Shown: positions 26,157-34,188 of the stretch, in pieces
How positions within the stretch are numbered: the first letter of the stretch is position 1
Layout of the letters: each line of letters opens with the position of its first letter
Assembly: GCF_002831685.1 (NCBI RefSeq)
Contig: NZ_CP025119.1
Location: forward strand, 2,254,001 to 2,318,000
Reading direction: 5' to 3'
DNA: 64,000 nucleotides
Origin: Polaribacter sp. ALD11
GTDB taxonomy: Bacteria; Bacteroidota; Bacteroidia; Flavobacteriales; Flavobacteriaceae
Translations under genes and position numbers: made by a program
The notes under the pieces: model-generated
Database searches by the model: none
What the model was told of the DNA's origin: nothing
What the model saw: only the letters and a program-made list of their open reading frames with translations

Positions 26157-27023
26157 ATGATTCAATCTATGACTGGTTATGGAAAAGCAGTATTACAATT
26201 GCCTACCAAAAAAGTAACTATAGAAATTAAATCTTTAAACAGTAAAAATTTAGATTTAAACGTTAGAATTCCTTCTTATTACAAGGAAAAAGAATTAGCT
26301 GTTCGTAAAAAATTAGCCAGTTTTTTAGTTAGAGGAAAAGTAGATTTTTCAATTTTTGTTGAAATGACTGCAGATGAAACTTCTACAACTGTAAATCATG
26401 GTGTTGTAAAAGAATATATGCAACAACTAAGAAATGTGGTTCAAACAGGAACTTCTGACGATGTTGAATTACTAAAAATGGCAGTAAGAATGCCAGATGC
26501 ATTAAAAACAGATCGCGAAGAATTAGATGAAAATGAATGGAATCTTATCAATGAAAATATAGATGTTGCAATTACAGAAATTGTACAATATAGAATTGAT
26601 GAAGCGGCTTCTTTAGAAATTGATTTTAGACAAAGAATTGAAAATATAAACACCTATTTAGAAGAAGTAAAAGCTTTAGACGGTGACAGAGTTGAAAACG
26701 TAAAAATACGTTTAAAGAAGGCTATCGACGATCTAAAAGTAGACACTGATGAAAACCGTTTTGAACAAGAATTGATTTATTATCTAGAAAAATTAGATAT
26801 TAATGAAGAGAAGGTTCGTTTGGCAAATCATTTAGATTATTTTTTACAGACATTGGCGTCGGAAGATTCTAATGGTAAAAAATTAGGATTTATTGTTCAA
26901 GAAATGGGCCGAGAAATAAACACAACAGGTTCTAAAGCTAATTTTGCACCAATGCAAAAAGCGGTTATTCAAATGAAAAACGAGCTTGAGCAAATTAAAG
27001 AACAAATTTTAAACGTCTTATAA
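26157..27023 (+). CDS. yicC: YicC-family endoribonuclease
   Basis: 288 residues from the ATG at 26157, which gives the conserved N-terminus MIQSMTGYGKA; nine upstream codons in frame are not needed. IEIKSLNSKNLDLNVR is the family block in the N-terminal domain, and the C-terminal DUF1732 part contains RLANHLDYF and KLGFIVQEMGREINT. E. coli YicC has endoribonuclease activity. The upstream sequence TATATTTG is a candidate -7 box. The gene lies ahead of gmk and nadD, its usual company in many bacteria. Confidence 0.92.
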   Translation: MIQSMTGYGKAVLQLPTKKVTIEIKSLNSKNLDLNVRIPSYYKEKELAVRKKLASFLVRGKVDFSIFVEMTADETSTTVNHGVVKEYMQQLRNVVQTGTSDDVELLKMAVRMPDALKTDREELDENEWNLINENIDVAITEIVQYRIDEAASLEIDFRQRIENINTYLEEVKALDGDRVENVKIRLKKAIDDLKVDTDENRFEQELIYYLEKLDINEEKVRLANHLDYFLQTLASEDSNGKKLGFIVQEMGREINTTGSKANFAPMQKAVIQMKNELEQIKEQILNVL

Positions 27024-27046
27024 AAGTTAACGTGTCTCCTTAAACG

Positions 27047-27164
27047 TAGTCGAAAGGTCTCTAAATTTCTATTTAAAAGAATAGGTTTCGACTATATTGA
27101 ACAAGACATTTGTTATTTTTAACTTAAATAGATAAATTACAAAATGCTGAAACAAGTTCAGCAT
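27047..27164. repeat. Flavobacterial intergenic repeat (TTTCGACTA / TTCAGCAT hairpins)
   Basis: Two inverted repeats lie between yicC and gmk: TAGTCGAAA (27047-27055) with TTTCGACTA (27086-27094), and ATGCTGAA (27144-27151) with TTCAGCAT (27157-27164) around a five-base loop. Similar blocks recur between genes in flavobacterial genomes as far as I know. No T-run follows. Confidence 0.6.
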
Positions 27165-27181
27165 GACAAATAATAAATTAC

Positions 27182-27775
27182 ATGTCAGATTTTAAAGGAA
27201 AACTATTTGTGTTTTCAGCCCCTTCAGGTTCAGGGAAAACCACCATTGTTCGTCATTTATTAAAGCAAGAAAAATTTAACTTAGAGTTTTCTATTTCTGC
27301 AACTTCTAGAGAACCTAGAGGTTTCGAAAAAGATGGTGAAGATTATTATTTTATCAATCTAAAAGATTTCAAAAATAAAATTAAAGGAGATGAGTTTCTA
27401 GAATGGGAAGAAGTTTACAGAGATAATTTCTACGGCACTTTAAAAAGTGAGGTAGAACGTATTTGGGCTTTAAAAAAACACGTTATTTTTGATATTGATG
27501 TTGTTGGTGGTCTAAGAATTAAAAAGAAATTTCCAAACGAAACCTTATCTGTTTTTGTGAAACCACCAAGTGTAGACGAGTTAAAAATCCGTTTAAAAAA
27601 GCGTAAAACAGAAAGTGAAGAAAAAATAAATATGCGCATTGCAAAAGCTTCTGTAGAATTAGCAACAGCACCTCAGTTTGATAAAATTATTAAAAATTAC
27701 GATTTAGATGTTGCTCTAAAAGAAGCAGAAGATCTAATGAGTGACTTTTTAGAATTGAATACGCATAAAAAATAA
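27182..27775 (+). CDS. gmk: Guanylate kinase
   Basis: Phosphorylates GMP to GDP with ATP. 197 residues. The P-loop SAPSGSGKTT is near the N-terminus, the GMP-binding TSREPRGFEKDGEDYYF block follows, and VIFDIDVVGGLRIKK is the lid-adjacent strand. It is 62 bp upstream of nadD on the same strand. Confidence 0.96.
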   Translation: MSDFKGKLFVFSAPSGSGKTTIVRHLLKQEKFNLEFSISATSREPRGFEKDGEDYYFINLKDFKNKIKGDEFLEWEEVYRDNFYGTLKSEVERIWALKKHVIFDIDVVGGLRIKKKFPNETLSVFVKPPSVDELKIRLKKRKTESEEKINMRIAKASVELATAPQFDKIIKNYDLDVALKEAEDLMSDFLELNTHKK

Positions 27776-27837
27776 AGAAATAAGAAACAGAGAAATATTT
27801 TTTCTCTATCTTCTACTTCCTCTCATCTATAGAAAAT

Positions 27838-28422
27838 ATGAGTAAAATTGGTTTATATTTTGGTACGTTTAACCCAATTCATATTGGGCATTTAATCATT
27901 GCGAATCATATGGTAGAAAATTCAGATTTAGATGAAATCTGGATGGTTGTAACACCTCATAATCCGTTTAAGAAGAAAAGCTCTTTACTAGACAATCATC
28001 ATCGTTTAGAGTTGGTTTATAAAGCAACCGAAGAGTATCCGAAGATAAAGCCTTCTGATATTGAGTTTAAATTACCACAACCAAACTATACTGTTTACAC
28101 ATTAGCACATATTTCAGACCTTTATAAAGAAAAAGAATTTTGTTTAATTATGGGGGAAGACAACTTGAAGAGTTTTCATAAATGGAAAAACTTTGAGACC
28201 ATTTTAGAACATCATTCTATTTATGTATATCCACGGATTTCTGAAGGGCATATAGAAACTAAATTTGACAACCATCTTAAAATTCATAGGGTTGAAGCAC
28301 CCATTGTACAAATATCTTCTACCATGATAAGAAACGGAATTAAGGATGGTAAAAACGTAAAACCTATGTTAACCAAAGAAGTTTGGAATTATATAGATGA
28401 AATGAATTTTTACAGAAAATAA
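27838..28422 (+). CDS. nadD: Nicotinate-nucleotide adenylyltransferase
   Basis: Converts nicotinate mononucleotide to deamido-NAD in NAD synthesis. 194 residues. The nucleotidyltransferase motif GTFNPIHIGH (about 9-18) and the C-terminal ISSTMIR motif are intact, with MVVTPHNPFKKK in between. It is placed after gmk and before an M23 peptidase gene, all on the plus strand. Confidence 0.95.
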   Translation: MSKIGLYFGTFNPIHIGHLIIANHMVENSDLDEIWMVVTPHNPFKKKSSLLDNHHRLELVYKATEEYPKIKPSDIEFKLPQPNYTVYTLAHISDLYKEKEFCLIMGEDNLKSFHKWKNFETILEHHSIYVYPRISEGHIETKFDNHLKIHRVEAPIVQISSTMIRNGIKDGKNVKPMLTKEVWNYIDEMNFYRK

Positions 28423-28469
28423 TTCCGCTTAAAATTCGTTGTATATTTGTAAATCTTCAAACAATTATT

Positions 28470-29336
28470 TTGGCAAAAAAGGATAAAATAAAAGGTAAAT
28501 TTAAACAAAAACTAACCGATAAATATAGGTTGGTTGTTTTAAACGAAGATACGTTCGAGGAACGTTTTTCATTAAAACTATCTAGATTAAACGTATTTGT
28601 TTTAGGGGGTGTTTTCTCTATTCTATTAATTGCTTTAACCACCGTTTTAATCGCGTTTACACCAATTAAAGAATACATTCCAGGTTATTCTTCTTCTAAA
28701 TTAAAAGCAACTGCAGTAAAATTAACATTTGAAGCAGATTCTTTAAAACAAAAGCTAGCAATCTTAGAAAATTATACAAAAGCATTAAGACCTGTTTTAA
28801 CTGGCGAAATAACTTCAGAAGACATAGATTCTCTTCAAGTGGAAGCAAGACAAGCTGTAATAAATGAAAGCGAGTTAGATGCCACTAGAGAAGATTCTTT
28901 ATTTAGAGAAAAGGTAGATACAGAAACCCGTTTTGCTATTTTAAACAACTCAAAGAGCAATGTGAAAATTGTCTTTTTTGCACCTCTTACTGGTAATATC
29001 TCTCAAGATTTCGATGCAAGTTCTAAGCACTTTGCTGTAGATATTGTTGCAAAAACAGGCACGCCTATTAAAGCTGCTGCAGACGGAACCGTTATTTTTT
29101 CTGGTTGGAGCGCAGACACTGGCTACACAATCATTTTAAAACACAATAAAGATTATATTTCCGTGTATAAACACAATGGAAACTTATTAAAGCAACAAGG
29201 AGACTTTGTAAAATCTGGCGAAGTAATAGCTAGCGTAGGTTCTACAGGAGAACTTTCTACGGGGCCGCATTTACATTTCGAACTATGGAAAGGTGGTTAT
29301 GCCATAAATCCAATAAATTTTATAGACTTTAAATAA
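28470..29336 (+). CDS. Membrane-anchored M23 metallopeptidase
   Basis: Periplasm-facing peptidoglycan hydrolase or activator of 288 residues. It starts at TTG (28470), reading MAKKDKIKGKFKQ. A cytoplasmic basic N-terminus and one transmembrane helix (about 41-63) are followed by a linker and a canonical M23 domain: His187 and Asp191 (KHFAVD), His235 (VYKHN), and His267 and His269 (GPHLHFE). All zinc and catalytic residues are kept, unlike the other M23 protein in the window. Its TAA stop shares a base with the ATG of the GH3-family gene (TAATG), indicating translational coupling. Confidence 0.9.
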   Translation: MAKKDKIKGKFKQKLTDKYRLVVLNEDTFEERFSLKLSRLNVFVLGGVFSILLIALTTVLIAFTPIKEYIPGYSSSKLKATAVKLTFEADSLKQKLAILENYTKALRPVLTGEITSEDIDSLQVEARQAVINESELDATREDSLFREKVDTETRFAILNNSKSNVKIVFFAPLTGNISQDFDASSKHFAVDIVAKTGTPIKAAADGTVIFSGWSADTGYTIILKHNKDYISVYKHNGNLLKQQGDFVKSGEVIASVGSTGELSTGPHLHFELWKGGYAINPINFIDFK

Positions 29337-30835
29337 TGAGTATCAAATCTTTTTTTGCCATTCCGTTTGCTAAAATTGCGACTAGAAAAGTCTTTAAATG
29401 GGCTAATAATCCACATAAAACACAAGAGAAAGTTTTTAAAAACTTAATAGCTAAAGGAAGTAAAACAGCTTTTGGAAAAGATCATAATTTTGAAAGCATT
29501 TCTACTTATGAAGATTTTAAGAAACAAGTAAAAGTAACAGATTACGAAGGTTTAAGGAAGTACGTAGATAGAATTGTGGCTGGAGAAGCTGATGTTCTTT
29601 GGACAGGAAAACCACTGTATTTTGCGAAAACTTCTGGTACAACTTCTGGTGCAAAATACATACCGATTACTAAAGATTCTATGCCAACGCATATTAAAGC
29701 AGCAAGAAATGCCATGTTGTTTTATATTGTTGAAAAAAATGACGCAAGTTTTGTTGATGGAAAAATGATATTTCTTCAAGGAAGCCCTGTTTTAAGTGAC
29801 AAAAATGGTGTTAAATTGGGTAGATTAAGTGGCATCGCTGCGCATTATGTTCCTAATTATTTATTAAAAAACAGATTACCAAGCTGGGAAACCAATTGTA
29901 TTGAAGATTGGGATACAAAAGTAAATGCTGTTGTAGAAGAGACCGTAAACGAAGACATGTCTGTAATTAGCGGAATACCTTCTTGGGTACAAATGTATTT
30001 TGAAAAGTTGATTGAAAAAACTGGAAAATCGGTTTCAGAGTTATTCCCAAATTTTAATTTCTTTATCTACGGTGGTGTAAATTTTGAACCTTATAAAAAC
30101 AAGTTCGAGAGTTTAATTGGTAAAAAGATAGATTATATCGAACTATATCCTGCTTCAGAAGGGTTTATTGCCTATCAAGACTCACAAACCGAAAAAGGAA
30201 TGTTGCTGCAATTAGATTCTGGTATTTTCTATGAATTTATTCCTGCAAGTGAATTTTTTGAAGAAAACCCAACAAGAATATCTCTAAGAGACGTAGAAAT
30301 TGGCGTGAATTACGTGATTATTTTAAACACAACTGCGGGGCTTTGGGGGTATAATATTGGTGACACTGTAGAATTCACTTCTACAAAACCTTATAGAATA
30401 AAGGTTACAGGAAGAATTAAACATTTTATTTCCGCCTTTGGCGAACACGTTATTGGTAAAGAAGTAGAAAAAGCATTAAATGATGCTATAAAAGGAACGC
30501 CCATTAATATTAGTGAGTTTACAGTTGCACCACAAGTAAATGCAACTGATAGTTTGCCTTATCATGAATGGTTTATAGAATTTGAAAATGAACCTAAAAA
30601 CATGGAAGAATTTGCACAGAAAGTAGATGCTTCTATGCAAGAACAGAATATTTATTATTTCGATTTAATTGAAGGGAAAATACTGCGCCCTTTAGTGATT
30701 AGAAAAGTAAAAAAAGGAGGCTTTCATGAATATATGAAATCTATTGGTAAGTTTGGTGGACAAAATAAAATTCCGCAATTGTCTGATAATAGAAAAATTG
30801 CAGATGTTTTAGATAACTTTTTAATTGAAGAATAA
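29336..30835 (+). CDS. GH3-family adenylating enzyme (auxin-responsive GH3 homologue)
   Basis: 499 residues of the ANL-related GH3 family, known in plants for joining amino acids to acyl acids such as auxin and jasmonate. The AMP-binding loop KTSGTTSGAKYIPIT, the ELYPASEGF block and the GYNIGDTVEFTS segment are present, so adenylation of a carboxylate is likely. The bacterial substrate is unknown. The start codon overlaps the stop of the M23 gene by one base, so the two products are made together. A 27-codon ORF follows after 15 bp. Confidence 0.88.
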   Translation: MSIKSFFAIPFAKIATRKVFKWANNPHKTQEKVFKNLIAKGSKTAFGKDHNFESISTYEDFKKQVKVTDYEGLRKYVDRIVAGEADVLWTGKPLYFAKTSGTTSGAKYIPITKDSMPTHIKAARNAMLFYIVEKNDASFVDGKMIFLQGSPVLSDKNGVKLGRLSGIAAHYVPNYLLKNRLPSWETNCIEDWDTKVNAVVEETVNEDMSVISGIPSWVQMYFEKLIEKTGKSVSELFPNFNFFIYGGVNFEPYKNKFESLIGKKIDYIELYPASEGFIAYQDSQTEKGMLLQLDSGIFYEFIPASEFFEENPTRISLRDVEIGVNYVIILNTTAGLWGYNIGDTVEFTSTKPYRIKVTGRIKHFISAFGEHVIGKEVEKALNDAIKGTPINISEFTVAPQVNATDSLPYHEWFIEFENEPKNMEEFAQKVDASMQEQNIYYFDLIEGKILRPLVIRKVKKGGFHEYMKSIGKFGGQNKIPQLSDNRKIADVLDNFLIEE

Positions 30836-30850
30836 TAAAATACACATAAA

Positions 30851-30934
30851 ATGGGAGATTATTTATTTTTAGTTTTAGCAATAGGATTGGTTATTGTTTA
30901 CTTTTACAACAAATATAGAAACAAACGTCGTTAA
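30851..30934 (+). CDS. Tiny single-helix membrane protein (27 residues)
   Basis: ATG to TAA reading MGDYLFLVLAIGLVIVYFYN then KYRNKRR. It has one hydrophobic helix and a strongly basic cytoplasmic tail, the positive-inside pattern of real membrane microproteins. It starts 15 bp after the GH3 stop. No homologue is known to me; support is composition and placement only. Confidence 0.5.
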   Translation: MGDYLFLVLAIGLVIVYFYNKYRNKRR

Positions 30935-30959
30935 TATTTTAATCAAAAATAATACGCAT

Positions 30960-30992
30960 AATCATTTTAAAAAATACATTTTTAAAGTGATT
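30960..30992 (+). other. AT-rich 14-bp hairpin upstream of queD
   Basis: AATCATTTTAAAAA (30960-30973) pairs with TTTTTAAAGTGATT (30979-30992) with one U-G pair and a five-base loop. It ends 21 bp before the queD start. No T-run follows, so it may be a leader structure or a weak terminator of the M23-GH3 unit. Confidence 0.4.
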
Positions 30993-31013
30993 TGAAACAT
31001 CAATAAAACACAA

Positions 31014-31463
31014 ATGAGTACAATTAGAATCACAAAACAATTCAATTTTGAAACGGGTCATGCTTTATACGGTTATGATGGAAAATGTAAAAATGTTCAT
31101 GGGCATTCTTATAAACTTTCTGTAACAGTTTCTGGAAAACCTATTACAGACAATACCAATGTAAAGTTTGGAATGGTGATAGATTTTAGTGACTTAAAGA
31201 AGATTGTTAACGAAGAAATTGTAGATATTTTCGATCACGCAACGGTTTTCAATAAAAACACACCACATGTTGAGCTAGCTAAAGAATTGATGGATAGAGA
31301 TCATCATGTATTATTGGTAGATTACCAGCCAACTAGTGAAATGATGGTGATTGATTTTGCACAGAAAATTATAAGTAGATTGCCAAATAACATTAAATTA
31401 CATTCGATGAAACTACAAGAAACAGACTCTAGTTTTGCAGAATGGTATGCTAGTGAAAACTAA
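31014..31463 (+). CDS. queD: 6-carboxytetrahydropterin synthase (QueD)
   Basis: Makes 6-carboxytetrahydropterin from dihydroneopterin triphosphate in queuosine synthesis. 149 residues. Zinc ligands His16 (ETGHALYG), His29 and His31 (NVHGHSY) and the catalytic Cys25 are present. The C-terminal LQETDSSFAEW block carries the conserved glutamate. Other queuosine genes are not nearby. It converges on pth. Confidence 0.93.
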   Translation: MSTIRITKQFNFETGHALYGYDGKCKNVHGHSYKLSVTVSGKPITDNTNVKFGMVIDFSDLKKIVNEEIVDIFDHATVFNKNTPHVELAKELMDRDHHVLLVDYQPTSEMMVIDFAQKIISRLPNNIKLHSMKLQETDSSFAEWYASEN

Positions 31464-31568
31464 TTTTGTAACATCTTTAAACATTTGCCTATTAATAAGT
31501 AAATACTAAAATAAAAACACTCCTACTAAAATTTAAAAAATTTTAAGAAAGTTCTTGGTATAAAGTAA

Positions 31569-32135
31569 TTATTTACCATTAAATTCATTCATGGTATTTG
31601 GCAAACCTGCAGTACCAAATGAGGTAATAATTTTTGATGAAAATGGTAAGCGCTCAATTAACTCGCTAGTTTCTTCTTTACTCCATTCTCCAAGAACAAA
31701 ATCTGCTTGTCTTCCTTTTGGATAATTTGCACCAACACCAAATCTAAAACGAGCGTATTCTTGCGTGTTTAATTTCTCTTGAATATCTTTCAAGCCATTG
31801 TGTCCGCCAGCAGAACCTTTGGCTTTTACGCGTATTGTGCCAAAGTCTATATGCACATCATCTGTAACCACTAAAATATTTTCTACGGATATATTTTCTT
31901 TATCCATCCAATATTTTACAGCTTTACCGCTTAAATTCATAAATGTACTTGGTTTTAAAAGGATAAAAGTTCTTCCTTTTAACCTAAAAGTAGCTACATC
32001 TCCTAATTTTTCTGTTTCAAAAGTTGCGTTATGTTCTTCTGCAACCTCATCTATAATCTTAAAACCAATATTATGACGTGTATTCGTGTATGTAACACCA
32101 ATATTTCCTAAACCAATAATTAAAAACTTCTTCAT
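31569..32135 (-). CDS. pth: Peptidyl-tRNA hydrolase
   Basis: Releases tRNA from prematurely dropped peptidyl-tRNA. 188 residues from the ATG at 32135 (MKKFLIIGLGNIG), which aligns with the family start; an in-frame ATG at 32171 would add 12 residues. Asn11, His21 (TRHNIGF) and the Asp pair in VVTDDVHIDFG match catalytic positions. GSAGGHNGLKDI is the signature block. It lies downstream of rplY on the same strand, beyond a terminator. Confidence 0.95.
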   Translation of the reverse strand: MKKFLIIGLGNIGVTYTNTRHNIGFKIIDEVAEEHNATFETEKLGDVATFRLKGRTFILLKPSTFMNLSGKAVKYWMDKENISVENILVVTDDVHIDFGTIRVKAKGSAGGHNGLKDIQEKLNTQEYARFRFGVGANYPKGRQADFVLGEWSKEETSELIERLPFSSKIITSFGTAGLPNTMNEFNGK

Positions 32136-32202
32136 TACTTTTTCTTTAGTTTCAACTTTAATTTTAATCATTTAAAATAGAAGCTCAAAACTTATCTTAC
32201 AA

Positions 32203-32240
32203 AAATAAAAAAAGCGTTACAAAATGTAACGCTTTTTATA
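32203..32240 (-). terminator. Terminator between rplY and pth
   Basis: AAAGCGTTAC (32211-32220) pairs with GTAACGCTTT (32226-32235), followed on the minus strand by a T-rich tail. Confidence 0.85.
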
Positions 32241-32259
32241 AATTCTATTTTTAAAAAAC

Positions 32260-32865
32260 TTATTCTGCAGCTGGTGTAGCAGCTTCTGTAGTTTCTTCTT
32301 CATCTTCTTCAGAAACAGTAGCATTACGAGAAGTTCTTACTTGTACAACAACAGTATTATCTGGGTGCATAAAAGTATAGTTATCATTAAATAATGACGT
32401 TACAACTAACTTAGCCCCAATTTTTAATTTTGAAATATCTGCAGTTACAAAATCTGGTAAATTAGATGGTAAAGCTTTTACACTTAATTTACGATTTGTA
32501 AAACGTAAAGAACCTCCATTTAATACCCCTGGTGATGTACCTGTTAATTTAACTGGAATTCTCATTGTAATTTCTTTATCATCAAATAACTGATAAAAAT
32601 CTGCATGTATGATTCTATCTGTTACTGGGTGAAACTGAATATCTTTTAAGATTGCAGTTGTTTTTTCTCCATCAACATTAATTATTGCAGTATAAACGTT
32701 TGGAGTGTACACCAAATTTCTAAATGCTAATTCTTCCGCTGAAAAATGCATAGGCTTATCTCCTCCGTATATAACGCAAGGAACCATACCAGCATTACGT
32801 AAGGCTTTAGTTGCTACTTTACCTACGCTTTCTCTTTTTGATCCTTTAATTGTAATTGATTTCAT
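32260..32865 (-). CDS. rplY: 50S ribosomal protein L25/general stress protein Ctc
   Basis: 201 residues, the long CTC form: an N-terminal L25 5S-rRNA-binding domain (about 1-95, with [22 protein letters not shown]) and a C-terminal TL5 beta domain (about 100-180), ending in an acidic Glu/Ala tail. It follows prs by 19 bp on the same strand, the common prs-ctc order, so both share the prs promoter. Confidence 0.95.
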   Translation of the reverse strand: MKSITIKGSKRESVGKVATKALRNAGMVPCVIYGGDKPMHFSAEELAFRNLVYTPNVYTAIINVDGEKTTAILKDIQFHPVTDRIIHADFYQLFDDKEITMRIPVKLTGTSPGVLNGGSLRFTNRKLSVKALPSNLPDFVTADISKLKIGAKLVVTSLFNDNYTFMHPDNTVVVQVRTSRNATVSEEDEEETTEAATPAAE

Positions 32866-32884
32866 TACTTTTCTTATTATTTAT

Positions 32885-33826
32885 TTACATTAAAAATTGT
32901 CCACTAATTGAAGTATTGTCTTGCACCTTATGCATAACATCAGCAAATAATGGCGCGCAAGATACAACTTTTATTTTAGAAGTCTCTTTCTTTAAAGGAA
33001 TTGTGTCTGAAACAATTAACTCGGTTAAAGCAGAATTTTCTATCTTATCATAAGCCCCACCCGATAATATTGGATGTGTACAAATTGCACGAACACTTAA
33101 AGCACCTCTTTCCATCATTAAATTTGCTGCATGCGCTAAAGTTCCTCCTGTATCAATCATATCATCTACAAGAATTACATTCTTTCCTTTAACGTCTCCA
33201 ATTAATTCCATATGAGAAATTACGTTGGCTTTTTTACGTTGCTTGTAACAGATTACAACATCTGAATGTAAATGCTTAGAGTATGCATATGCTCTTTTAG
33301 AACCTCCCATATCTGGAGATGCAATTGTTAAGTTATCTAATTTTAAGCTATTGATGTATGGCATAAAAATAGTTGAAGCAAATAAATGATCTACTGGTTT
33401 CTCGAAGAATCCTTGAATTTGATCTGCATGCAAATCCATTGTCATAATTCTAGTTGCGCCAGCAGATTGCAATAGATTTGCAACTAATTTTGCACCAATA
33501 GCAACTCTAGGTTTATCTTTTCTATCTTGTCTTGCCCAACCAAAATACGGCATAACTGCTGTAATATGTCTTGCTGATGCTCTTTTTGCAGCATCTAACA
33601 TTAAAAGCATTTCCATTAAATTATCTGCATTTGGAAATGTAGACCCTATAATAAAAACGCGTCTTCCTCTAACAGATTCTTCAAAAGCTGGCTGAAATTC
33701 TCCATCACTAAAATAGGTTGTTTTCACTTTTCCTAAAGTTGTGTTGTATTCTTTTGCAATTTTTTCTGCCAAAACGGTGCTTTGTCTGCAGGCAAAAAGT
33801 TTTGGTGCTAATTGATTTGTAGGCAT
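32885..33826 (-). CDS. prs: Ribose-phosphate pyrophosphokinase
   Basis: Makes PRPP from ribose 5-phosphate and ATP. 313 residues. The GRRVFIIGSTFPNADNLMELLM-type start of the catalytic fold is recognisable, with YFGWARQDRKDKPR, the MDLHADQIQGFF flexible-loop region and the PRPP loop VILVDDMIDTGGT. A -7 box TACTTTTG on the minus strand (33869-33862) lies 35 bp upstream. It is co-transcribed with rplY. Confidence 0.97.
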   Translation of the reverse strand: MPTNQLAPKLFACRQSTVLAEKIAKEYNTTLGKVKTTYFSDGEFQPAFEESVRGRRVFIIGSTFPNADNLMEMLLMLDAAKRASARHITAVMPYFGWARQDRKDKPRVAIGAKLVANLLQSAGATRIMTMDLHADQIQGFFEKPVDHLFASTIFMPYINSLKLDNLTIASPDMGGSKRAYAYSKHLHSDVVICYKQRKKANVISHMELIGDVKGKNVILVDDMIDTGGTLAHAANLMMERGALSVRAICTHPILSGGAYDKIENSALTELIVSDTIPLKKETSKIKVVSCAPLFADVMHKVQDNTSISGQFLM

Positions 33827-33861
33827 TTAGATATAATTTATATTGTGTTGTTGTGAGGAAA

Positions 33862-33869
33862 CAAAAGTA
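33862..33869 (-). promoter_or_regulatory. -7 promoter element of prs-rplY
   Basis: TACTTTTG on the minus strand matches TAnnTTTG; no TTG at the usual -33 spacing was found. Confidence 0.4.
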
Positions 33870-33925
33870 GAAATTATTTATTTAGTTTCGAATTAATTTA
33901 TAGACTTTAAAATAAAATAATTTAA

Positions 33926-33933
33926 TACATTTG
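33926..33933 (+). promoter_or_regulatory. -7 promoter element of tRNA-Leu
   Basis: TACATTTG, 18 bp before the tRNA 5' end, matches TAnnTTTG. A -33 TTG is not clear. Confidence 0.5.
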
Positions 33934-33951
33934 CAGTCCTATTAAATAAAT

Positions 33952-34033
33952 GCTCAAGTGGCGGAATTGGTAGACGCGCTGGATTCAAAATCCAGTTTTT
34001 TCGGAAGTGCGGGTTCGATTCCCGCCTTGAGTA
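33952..34033 (+). tRNA. tRNA-Leu (anticodon CAA)
   Basis: 82 bases. The acceptor arms GCTCAAG/CTTGAGT pair with a terminal G-U. The D-arm is GGCGGAATTGGTAGACGC. The anticodon stem CTGGA/TCCAG encloses loop TTCAAAA with anticodon CAA. A class II variable arm follows, then GGGTTCGATTCCC in the T-arm. CCA is not encoded. Confidence 0.95.
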
Positions 34034-34035
34034 CA

Positions 34036-34072
34036 AAAAAACCTATTAATTTAATAATTAATAGGTTTTTTA
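34036..34072 (+). terminator. Terminator of tRNA-Leu
   Basis: CCTATTAAT (34042-34050) pairs with ATTAATAGG (34057-34065), extended by A6/T6 flanks. Confidence 0.85.
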
Positions 34073-34188
34073 ATTTTCTAAGCAACTACAAGTCCTTTGA
34101 AGGACTTTAAATTTTATTTTAATTAGTAATCTCTTATTTGGTAATTCTAACGTATATTTAAAGCTTTTTATAATTACAAAAACCAAGT

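Larger units (their letters stand above)
33827..34188. other. Intergenic region prs to symporter
   Basis: 362 bp holding the prs promoter, tRNA-Leu with its promoter and terminator, and about 115 bp before the symporter in which I see no clear element. Confidence 0.6.
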
